From an uncultured Mediterranea sp. (lineage in GTDB: Bacteria > Bacteroidota > Bacteroidia > Bacteroidales > Bacteroidaceae): a DNA stretch of 5,509 bases. Shown piece after piece: positions 1 through 5,509 of this stretch. Both the position numbers and the translations under genes were made by a program. The stretch spans positions 1-5,509 of the forward strand of contig CAMGAL010000155.1 of assembly GCA_946007445.1 (NCBI GenBank). The letters run 5' to 3'. How positions within the stretch are numbered: the first letter of the stretch is position 1; each line of letters begins with the position of its first letter. The notes below the pieces were generated by a model. It searched no databases, had not been told where the DNA came from, and saw nothing but the letters and a program-made list of their open reading frames with translations.

Positions 1-483
1 TCGCCGCCCTATGGCATGGCCGCCACCGTGCACCCCGCCGGCCCGCACGCCTGTGAGGTTCTCACCCGCCACCTGGATGAGGCCGCCCAACTGCAATCCG
101 CTGACTGAGCCACCGGCCACGTTGAGCAGTGCGCTCAGCTGCAATCCGTTGACCGATCCGCCTGATACGTTGGTCAGTCCACCCAGCTGGATGCCCTGCA
201 TACTGCCACCGGAGATGTTGGCGATGCCGGCCAGCTGAATGCCTTGATTGTCCTTACCACTCACGTTGAGCAGTCCGCTCAGCATGACACCTTGTGTCTT
301 GTCGCCCGCGATGCCTACCAGGCCGGAGGCCAGCACACCCCGGGTCCTGTCACCTGTGATGCCTACCAGACCGGCTACCGATACGCCATACATCCCGTCG
401 CCATTGACGTTGGTCAGACCGCCTATCTGTACGCCTTGCATCCGGTTGCCGGCCACGTTGAAGAGGCCACCTATCTGTACGCC
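1..483 (-). repeat. Tandem 48-bp repeat array encoding 16-residue units
   Basis: Nine regular 48-bp units and part of a tenth lie in frame, starting at residue 82 of the exported protein. DNA identity between neighbours is partial but visible: ctatctgtacgcc occurs at 423-435 and 471-483, and ccagctg at 183-189 and 231-237, each pair 48 bp apart on the plus strand. The encoded units diverge mainly at their last four residues (NRMQ, DGMY, DRTR, DKTQ, KDNQ, GSMQ, GSVN, GSVS, ENLT), while the Gly and aliphatic positions stay fixed. This is what selection on a solenoid fold would leave. It is a coding repeat, not a CRISPR: there are no identical repeats with unrelated spacers. Confidence 0.85.
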
Positions 484-726
484 GCACACATCGTTGGTGG
501 TCACACCTCCCAGCAGATTGACTCCTACACCATAGAGGTTGTGCACCTTGGAGGTGATGCCTATGTTGAGCAGCGTGCTGCCGGTGGAGTCGTTGCGTTG
601 GGTACTGATGTTGTGCCACAACGAGAGGTCGATGCCGGTTTTTTCATGAGTAGGGTTGGCGGCCGGTGTCTGGGCCATCAAGTTCCCTGCGCAGAGCAGA
701 GAGAGGAGAAATAATGTTGCTTTCAT
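1..726 (-). CDS. Exported tandem-repeat protein (16-residue Gly-rich repeats), N-terminal part, partial at window edge
   Basis: The reading frame opens at ATG 726-724 and stays open for 242 codons to position 1, so the C-terminus is outside the window. Residues 1-18 form a typical signal peptide (MKATLFLLSLLCAGNLMA, then QT), with signal peptidase I cleavage likely after LMA. Cys12 lies in a poor lipobox context, so a lipoprotein is less likely. Residues about 50-81 hold two degenerate units, and from residue 82 come clear 16-residue units of the form G-[VIL]-x-[LIV]-[GAS]-[GA]-[LIV]-x-[NG]-[VI]-x-G-x4, for example GVQIGGLFNVAGNRMQ. Such regular Gly/aliphatic spacing suggests a parallel beta-solenoid (inference). 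The unit pattern resembles repeat proteins seen in other Bacteroidetes and in Leptospira surface proteins, recalled without a search. No enzyme motif is visible and the function is unknown; an outer-surface or periplasmic location is inferred from the signal peptide. The last visible unit is irregular, so a lesion near position 30 is possible. Confidence 0.8.
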   Translation of the reverse strand, partial: MKATLFLLSLLCAGNLMAQTPAANPTHEKTGIDLSLWHNISTQRNDSTGSTLLNIGITSKVHNLYGVGVNLLGGVTTNDVCGVQIGGLFNVAGNRMQGVQIGGLTNVNGDGMYGVSVAGLVGITGDRTRGVLASGLVGIAGDKTQGVMLSGLLNVSGKDNQGIQLAGIANISGGSMQGIQLGGLTNVSGGSVNGLQLSALLNVAGGSVSGLQLGGLIQVAGENLTGVRAGGVHGGGHAIGRR

Positions 727-835
727 ATTTTATCTGTTTTTTCGTTCGATTTCATTAGACGTTCCGTCAGGGGCAAAAGTTGCAAATGTCTCTCACTTTT
801 TTTTGCGAGATATCCCGAACAGGCATTGTCCGTGG

Positions 836-843
836 CAAAAGTA
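836..843 (-). promoter_or_regulatory. Candidate Bacteroidetes -7 element for the exported repeat protein
   Basis: Read on the minus strand this is TACTTTTG, an exact match to the Bacteroidetes -7 consensus TAnnTTTG, about 110 bp upstream of the repeat-protein start at 726. No TTTG is found at the expected 19-21 bp further upstream (minus strand gives gagg there), so the -33 half is missing or degenerate. A related copy (minus-strand AACTTTTG, 781-774) lies closer to the gene and is a weaker alternative. Confidence 0.4.
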
Positions 844-884
844 CTGTTTTTCACCATCATCACCTCGCTTTTTCTTTCAATCCG

Positions 885-915
885 TTTGCTATTTATGAAA
901 TTAGTTCTACATTTG
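885..915 (+). promoter_or_regulatory. Bacteroidetes-type promoter for the acyl-CoA ligase gene
   Basis: TTTG at 885-888, a 19-bp spacer, then TACATTTG at 908-915 exactly match the Bacteroidetes vegetative sigma factor form (TTTG-N19-21-TAnnTTTG). Transcription would start near 920-923, leaving a leader of about 20 nt before the ATG at 944. This short leader favours ATG 944 over the in-frame ATG at 932, which would start the protein with an atypical MCNT extension. No Shine-Dalgarno sequence is present, as is normal in this phylum. Confidence 0.7.
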
Positions 916-943
916 CACATTTTCTAACTAAATGTGCAATACC

Positions 944-2581
944 ATGGAGCAGAGTTTTATCGCTTATATCGAGCATAGCATCCGTCAGAATTGGGACTTG
1001 GATGCCCTGACTGACTACAAGGGTGCAACCTTACAATACAAAGATGTGGCCCGAAAGATAGAGAAGCTACACATCATTTTTGAGGCCAGCGGCATACAGA
1101 AGGGCGACAAGATTGCCGTCTGCGGACGCAACAGTTCGCACTGGGGCGTCACCTTCCTGGCTACCCTGACCTACGGAGCGGTCATCGTCCCTATTCTGCA
1201 TGAGTTCAAGGCAGACAATGTGCACAACATTGTGAACCACTCCGAGGCCAAGCTGCTCTTCGTAGGCGACCAGGTGTGGGAGAATCTCAACGAGTCGGCC
1301 ATGCCCATGCTGGAGGGCATCTTCATGATGAATGACTTCACGCTGCTGGTGTCGCGCAACGAGCGGGTGACCTATGCTCGCGAGCATCTCAACGAGATGT
1401 TCGGCCGCAAATTTCCCAAGAATTTCCGCAAGGAACATGTGGCCTACCACCAGGACCAGCTCGACGAACTGGCTGTGCTCAACTACTCAAAGGGCGTGAT
1501 GTAGCCCTATCGCAGCCTCTGGCCCAACACCCGCTTCGCCTTTGAGGTACTGCCTCTGAAGGCCGGCGACCGTCTGGTCTCCATGCTTCCCATGGCCCAC
1601 ATGTATGGGTTGGCCTTCGAGTTCCTGTATGAGTTTGCCGTGGGTTGCCACATCTTCTTCCTGACGCGGATGCCCAGCCCCAAGATTATCTTCCAGGCCT
1701 TCGCCGAGGTGCGTCCCAACCTGGTGGTGGCCGTACCCCTCATCATCGAGAAGATTATCAAGAAGAACGTGCTGCCCAAGCTGGAGACGCCGGCCATGAA
1801 GCTGCTGCTCAAGGTGCCCATCATCAACGACAAGATCAAAGCCACCGTGCGCGAGCAGGTCATCAATGCCTTTGGCGGCAACTTTGTAGAGGTCATCATT
1901 GGCGGTGCCAGTTTCAACCAGGAGGTGGAGCAGTTCCTCAAGATGATAGACTTCCCCTATACGGTGGGTTACGGCATGACCGAGTGTGCCCCCATCATCT
2001 GCTACGAAGACTGGAGTCGCTTCAAGCCCGGCTCTTGCGGAAAGGCCGCTCCGCGCATGGAGGTGAAGATTCTTTCGCCCGACCCGGAGAACATCCCCGG
2101 CGAGATAGTCTGTCGCGGTCCTAATGTCATGCTGGGCTACTACAAGAACGAGGAGGCCACGCAGCAGGTGCTCGAGCCCGACGGCTGGCTGCATACCGGC
2201 GACTTGGCTCTGATGGATGCCGAGGGCAATGTGACCATCAAAGGCCGTAGCAAGAACCTGCTGCTCGGTCCCAGCGGACAGAACATCTACCCCGAGGAGA
2301 TAGAAGACAAACTCAATAACATGCCTTATGTGGCAGAGAGCATCGTGGTGCAGCAGAACGAACGGTTGGTCGGTCTGGTTTATCCCGACTTTGACGATGC
2401 CTTTGCTCACGGGCTCACCAACGAGGACATCGAGCGGGTGATGGAGGAGAACCGTGTGGCGCTCAACGAGCAGCTGCCTGCCTACAGCCAACTCTCGAAG
2501 ATGAAGATTTATCCCGAGGAGTTTGAAAAGACACCCAAGAAGAGCATCAAGCGCTTCCTCTATCAGGAAGCGAAAGGTTAA
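944..2581 (+). pseudogene. Long-chain fatty acid-CoA ligase (AMP-binding family), interrupted by amber stop and missing its P-loop
   Basis: The intact enzyme would activate fatty acids with ATP to an acyl-adenylate and then to acyl-CoA, in the cytoplasm or at the membrane. Read through the stop, the frame gives 545 residues, close to family length. It begins MEQSFIAYIE and keeps GDKIAVCGRNSSHWG (54-68), YGMTE (343-347), GEIVCRGPNVMLGYY (386-400), WLHTGDL (415-421), GRSKNLLL (434-441) and a lysine-rich A10-like tail, KTPKKSIKRF (529-538). Two lesions sit together. Where homologues read about NYTSGTTxxSKGVML, this gene reads NYSKGVM, so roughly 7 residues of the ATP phosphate-binding loop are absent (junction near 1486/1487). 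The next codon, normally Leu, is TAG (1502-1504). Translation would therefore end after 186 residues, and even readthrough would give an enzyme without its nucleotide loop. Codon use and conservation downstream are unchanged, which implies recent damage or a sequence error. Start 944 is preferred over 932 from homologue starts and promoter spacing. Confidence 0.85.
1484..1504 (+). other. Lesion site: lost P-loop codons followed by amber codon
   Basis: Tyr181 (1484-1486) is directly followed by Ser182 (1487-1489) of SKGVM. In the AMP-binding family the phosphate loop TSGTT-x-x normally lies between them. Six codons after Tyr181 comes TAG at 1502-1504, one base away from a Leu codon TTG (the family residue here is Leu: GVMLPYRSLW). 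The frame continues at once with PYRSLW, so the stop is a point change and not a frameshift. The missing segment is inferred from remembered homologues; the stop is seen directly. Confidence 0.75.
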
Positions 2582-2673
2582 GAGCCGTGTGATTCATAGA
2601 CTCATCTGATTCAGAGGAACTGTAGCAGGGATTTTTTTCTTGTGGGAGGAACTATTTATTGGATAGGATTGTT

Positions 2674-2681
2674 TATATTTG
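2674..2681 (+). promoter_or_regulatory. Candidate Bacteroidetes -7 element for the sulfur-transfer fusion gene
   Basis: TATATTTG matches TAnnTTTG exactly and lies 44 bp before the ATG at 2726, within the 144-bp AT-rich gap after the ligase gene. Transcription would start near 2686-2689. No TTTG occurs at the usual 19-21 bp upstream, so support rests on the -7 element, its position and the local AT-richness. It suggests the gene is transcribed separately from the ligase. Confidence 0.5.
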
Positions 2682-2725
2682 CAGGGAGATGAATGAAAAG
2701 TCTCATGCCAATATAAACTGACTGT

Positions 2726-4987
2726 ATGAAAAACATCCGAAACAAAAGAAAATTTGTCATTGTGGGTAGCGAGGTGACTGCCATTGACCCACAGCACAAG
2801 TCAGTGAGGGTGAAGTGTGCCGATGGCAGGGAGTATGACGAGGCATACGACAAGTTACTGCTCTCGCCGGGAGCCTCGCCTGTACGTCCGCCACTACCCG
2901 GCATCAATCTGGATGGTATCTTTACGCTGAGAAATGTGGCCGACACCGATAGAATCAAGGCATACATGGAGAAGCGACCCGTCAGGAGGACCGTCATCGT
3001 GGGTGGAGGATTCATCGGGTTGGAGATGGCCGAGAACCTCCGACATGCGGGGGCTGAAGTGGCCGTGGTGGAGATGGCTCCTCAGGTAATGGCGCCTATA
3101 GACTACTCCATGGCGGCACTCGTCCACGAGCATCTGTTGCAGAAGGGAATCAAACTGTATCTGGAACAGGCGGTAGAGTCGTTCTCTGACGACGGTGGCC
3201 AACTGACCGTACATTTCAAGTCGGGCATCCGACTGACGACCGATATGGTTTTGCTCTCGATTGGTGTCAGAGCCGAGACGACTTTGGCACAGAAAGCCGG
3301 CCTCGCGCTCGGTGAGATGAGGGGCATCTATGTGAACAAATATCTGCAAACCTCAGACGAAGATATCTATGCCGTGGGCGATGCCATAGAGTACCCGCAT
3401 CCTATCACCGGCAAGCCTTGGCTGAACTTCCTGGCCGGACCGGCCAACCGACAGGCACGTATTGCTGCCGATAACATGGTGGAGGGCAACCGCGTGACTT
3501 ACGAAGGAGCGATAGGCACCGCCATAGCCAAGGTGTTTGATCTGACTGTGGCCTCTACCGGACTTCCTGCCAAACGGCTGAAGCAGATGGGGATGCCCTA
3601 TCTGAGTGCCACCATACACGCCGGCTCTCATGCCGGCTACTACCCCGGAGCCTTACAGATGGACATCAAGATTACCTTCTCGCCCACCGACGGGAAGCTG
3701 TATGGGGCACAGATGGTGGGGTACGACGGTGTGGACACACGCATCAACCAGCTTGCCCTTGCCATCAAGCAAGGTGCTACGGTCGAACAGCTTACCCGTC
3801 TGGAACATGCCTATGCTCCGCCCTTCTCCTCGGCGAAGGATCCGGTAGCCATTTCCGGCTATGTAGCGTGCAATATCCTGAGCGGAAAGATGACTCCGCT
3901 CTATTGGCGTGAGCTGCGGGATGCCGATCTCCGGCAAGTGACACTCATCGACGTACGTACCGAAGACGAATTTGCACTGGGCACCCTACCTGGAGCCGTC
4001 AATATCCCGCTGGATGACATGCGTGACCGACTGTCTGAAATACCGTCGGACAAACCCATTTGGCTGTTCTGCGGAGTGGGTCTCAGAGGCTATCTGGCTT
4101 CCAACATTCTGAAGGGCCACGGATATGCCGACGTGCGCAACCTGATTGGCGGTATCAAGACCTACAAGGCTGCCACAGCCACTATCGACGTTCCTGAGGG
4201 TTTTGACGCTACGTGTGAGGGCGGAGCATGTCCTTCGTCAGCACCGGCAGCTATGAGGGAAAGCATCAAAGTGGATGCCTGTGGCATACAGTGTCCGGGG
4301 CCGATACTGAAATTGAAGCAGGCCATGGACAGACTGCAGGCAGGACAGCTGCTCGAAGTGAAGGCTACGGATGCGGGATTCCCCAGAGATGCGGAGGCCT
4401 GGTGCCGGACAACGGGCAACCGCTTCATCGAGAAACGATCGGAAGGAGGTACGCATGTGGTCATCATCGAAAAGGGGATGGCTTGTGCCAGGGGGGCTCA
4501 GCCTACCGCTACCGGCGGCCATGGCAAGACGCTGATTCTCTTCAGCGACGACCTCGACAAGACCCTCGCCACTTTCGTATTGGCTAACGGTGCTGCGGCC
4601 ACCGGGCAGAAGGTGTCGATATTCTTCACCTTCTGGGGACTGAATGCCATCAAGAAAAGCCATAAACCCAAGGTGGAGAAAGATTTTTGGGGAAGGATGT
4701 TCGGATGGATGTTGCCCGCTGACTCTACGAAACTCGCTCTCTCGAAGATGAATATGCTGGGCATCGGCTCGAAGATGATGAGGTTCCTCATGAAGAAGAA
4801 GGGGGTGGACTCCTTAGAGGCTCTGCGCCAGCAGGCCATCGACAACGGTGTGGAATTCATTGCCTGCCAGATGTCGATGGACGTGATGGGTATCAAGCGC
4901 GAGGAGCTGCTGGATTCTGTCTCCGTCGGTGGTGTAGCCACTTACATGGAAAGGGCGGAGCAGGCCAATGTGAACCTTTTCATCTGA
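2726..4987 (+). CDS. CoA-disulfide-reductase-like / rhodanese / TusA / DsrE-like fusion, N-terminally shortened by internal deletion
   Basis: This is a 753-residue cytoplasmic sulfur-transfer fusion. Domains in order: a pyridine nucleotide-disulfide oxidoreductase (about 1-375) with NAD(P)-binding VIVGGGFIGLEMAENL (90-105), second FAD motif YAVGDA (215-220) and C-terminal HAYAPPFSSAKDP (361-373); rhodanese (about 395-487) with active loop CGVGLRG, Cys449 as the persulfide carrier; TusA/SirA-like (about 512-583) with CPGP, Cys523; and a DsrE-like domain (about 600-753) with a possible sulfur-accepting Cys714 in ACQMSMDVMG. Family knowledge predicts NAD(P)H-dependent reduction of CoA-disulfide or persulfide, with sulfur passed between the carrier cysteines. 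Oddity: homologues start roughly KxVIVGGVAGGA, carry a redox Cys about residue 43 in an NCGLPYY motif, and reach SEVTAI near residue 90. Here KFVIVG (10-14 region) runs straight into SEVTAIDP. About 75 residues are thus missing in frame, including most of the first FAD loop and the redox Cys, so flavin binding and reductase activity are probably lost while the three sulfur-carrier domains could still fold. The stop at 4985 is followed by a second TGA. Confidence 0.88.
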   Translation: MKNIRNKRKFVIVGSEVTAIDPQHKSVRVKCADGREYDEAYDKLLLSPGASPVRPPLPGINLDGIFTLRNVADTDRIKAYMEKRPVRRTVIVGGGFIGLEMAENLRHAGAEVAVVEMAPQVMAPIDYSMAALVHEHLLQKGIKLYLEQAVESFSDDGGQLTVHFKSGIRLTTDMVLLSIGVRAETTLAQKAGLALGEMRGIYVNKYLQTSDEDIYAVGDAIEYPHPITGKPWLNFLAGPANRQARIAADNMVEGNRVTYEGAIGTAIAKVFDLTVASTGLPAKRLKQMGMPYLSATIHAGSHAGYYPGALQMDIKITFSPTDGKLYGAQMVGYDGVDTRINQLALAIKQGATVEQLTRLEHAYAPPFSSAKDPVAISGYVACNILSGKMTPLYWRELRDADLRQVTLIDVRTEDEFALGTLPGAVNIPLDDMRDRLSEIPSDKPIWLFCGVGLRGYLASNILKGHGYADVRNLIGGIKTYKAATATIDVPEGFDATCEGGACPSSAPAAMRESIKVDACGIQCPGPILKLKQAMDRLQAGQLLEVKATDAGFPRDAEAWCRTTGNRFIEKRSEGGTHVVIIEKGMACARGAQPTATGGHGKTLILFSDDLDKTLATFVLANGAAATGQKVSIFFTFWGLNAIKKSHKPKVEKDFWGRMFGWMLPADSTKLALSKMNMLGIGSKMMRFLMKKKGVDSLEALRQQAIDNGVEFIACQMSMDVMGIKREELLDSVSVGGVATYMERAEQANVNLFI
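2762..2770 (+). other. Apparent deletion junction in the reductase domain
   Basis: The sequence gtgggtagc joins the end of the N-terminal beta strand (KFVIVG) to the post-deletion strand (SEVTAID). In homologues these segments are about 75 codons apart. Both intact parents could plausibly have carried GTGGGT here (V-G-G in the first, V-G-S in the second), so recombination across a short direct repeat would explain a clean in-frame loss. The parental sequences are not in this window, so the mechanism is inference. Confidence 0.55.
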
Positions 4988-5017
4988 TGATCTCCAGTTT
5001 ATTCGAGTTTTCATGAC

Positions 5018-5509
5018 ATGAACAGAATAGGTTTACTTCTTCTTGCATTCCTGGCATCTCTCACAACCAAGGCGCAGATGAAGACTTGGTGGTTTTTCGG
5101 CTATGAGCGGACAACCCAAGAGGGCATCGTGGCAGACATCCAGGCACTGAAAGATGCCGGGTTTGCCGGTGTGGTGTATTACGACCAAATACTGGAGAAT
5201 CAACTATACAGGTGATCTTCGACTCAAAAACTGGCACGTGGGTGACGAAGCCCTTGTGGACAGATGGCAGGAGAAGGCTGCCTTGCAGAGCGACTTTATG
5301 GAGGAGCGATGTCATGTGGCTTATTCTGCCGACGAGATGATTGCGCCCGAAAGCATCATAGACCTTACTGAAAGGCTTGGTGATGATGGCTATGTGGAAT
5401 GGGAAGTGCCTGCAGGTCAGTGGCGAATCATACGCTTCGCTTCCGTACTTACCGGCGCGAAAACCAAGCACGGCAGGCAGAACCTTTTAGGCTACGAGTG
5501 TGACAAACT
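5018..5509 (+). pseudogene. Secreted glycoside hydrolase (GH106-like), frameshifted and internally deleted, partial at window edge
   Basis: The gene starts at ATG 5018, 30 bp after the sulfur-fusion stop, with no promoter seen between, so co-transcription is likely. Residues 1-19 form a signal peptide (MNRIGLLLLAFLASLTTKA, then Q). The mature start, MKTWWFFGYERTTQEGI...ALKDAGFAGVVYYDQ, matches the N-terminal barrel pattern of GH106-type alpha-L-rhamnosidases and relatives (W-W-x-x-G, x-G-I, A-G-x-x-G-V). This frame ends at TGA 5213-5215 after 65 codons. A different frame is open from before 5154 to the right edge. From about 5208 it encodes TGDLRLKNWHVGDEALVDRW, then VDLTERL, VEWEVPAGQW, RIIRF, TGAKTKHG and GYECDK. 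These match a later part of the same family (DLT-x-L, dG-x-W-x-VP-x-G-x-W, G-x-ECDK). More than 100 residues expected between the two parts are absent. A frame-changing deletion therefore seems to fuse the two, around 5189-5208. The substrate is unknown; GH106 members usually release L-rhamnose in the periplasm. The exact family is moderately certain. Confidence 0.7.

Noticed and set aside
1..483. CRISPR array or intergenic tandem repeat
   Set aside because: The 48-bp units are continuous, in frame and diverged, with no unique spacers; they encode a protein repeat.
244..714. Plus-strand frames (156 and 95 codons) opposite the repeat protein
   Set aside because: They inherit periodicity from the 48-bp repeats on the minus strand, lack a signal of their own, and the minus-strand frame alone gives a signal peptide and regular units.
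723..920. A 65-codon minus-strand frame whose stop overlaps the repeat-protein start (ATGA)
   Set aside because: The overlap looks operon-like, but the frame spans the AT-rich promoter region including the candidate -7 elements, shows no family similarity I recognise, and has a mixed composition. It is most likely chance.
932..943. ATG 932 as the ligase start
   Set aside because: It would add MCNT before the conserved MEQSFI start and would leave an even shorter leader after the promoter at 885-915; ATG 944 fits family starts better.
1502..1504. Programmed amber readthrough or stop-codon reassignment
   Set aside because: Other genes here end in TAA or TGA, but the ligase also lacks its P-loop, so a recoded product would still be inactive. 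No readthrough element is visible and TAG reassignment is not known in these bacteria.
1487..2491. A 334-codon open frame on the minus strand opposite the ligase gene
   Set aside because: It lies antisense to a clearly conserved AMP-binding protein, and its translation is His/Gly/Leu-rich without any recognisable motif. It is explained by GC-rich codon bias of the plus-strand gene.
2582..2640. Rho-independent terminator after the ligase gene
   Set aside because: A run of seven T occurs at 2632-2638, but no convincing GC-rich inverted repeat precedes it; only direct copies of gattca and a short ctga/tcag palindrome are seen.

Overview
The window looks like chromosomal DNA from a gut-type member of the Bacteroidales, probably Prevotellaceae. 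Three things point there. The acyl-CoA ligase reads like Prevotella/Bacteroides homologues I know. The upstream elements match the Bacteroidetes promoter form TTTG-N19-TAnnTTTG. Start codons are preceded by AT-rich sequence instead of a Shine-Dalgarno site. Species level is not claimed. I saw no tRNA, rRNA, CRISPR array, transposase or attachment site.

Layout. (1) Positions 726 down to 1, minus strand: the N-terminal 242 codons of an exported protein made of tandem 16-residue Gly-rich repeats (48 bp period), running off the left edge. (2) 727-943: an AT-rich divergent intergenic region with a well-formed plus-strand promoter and a weaker minus-strand one. (3) 944-2581, plus: a long-chain fatty acid-CoA ligase gene broken by an amber codon and by an apparent 7-codon in-frame loss of the nucleotide-binding P-loop. 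(4) 2726-4987, plus: a 753-residue sulfur-transfer fusion (CoA-disulfide-reductase-like, rhodanese, TusA, DsrE-like) that appears to lack about 75 N-terminal residues, namely the FAD-binding loop and the redox cysteine. (5) 5018-5509, plus: a secreted glycoside hydrolase (GH106-like) with a frameshift and a missing middle part, running off the right edge.

The main observation is that all three plus-strand genes carry damage, each at or near a functionally essential segment, while the flanking sequence stays well conserved. This fits recent gene decay or small deletions in one lineage. It fits equally well a faulty assembly or low-quality source sequence. The sequence alone cannot separate the two, and I did not see a new defence or mobile system. 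The genes do not form one obvious pathway: the ligase activates fatty acids, the fusion handles persulfide sulfur, and the hydrolase would attack rhamnose-containing or similar glycans. The sulfur gene and the hydrolase are only 30 bp apart and may be co-transcribed.
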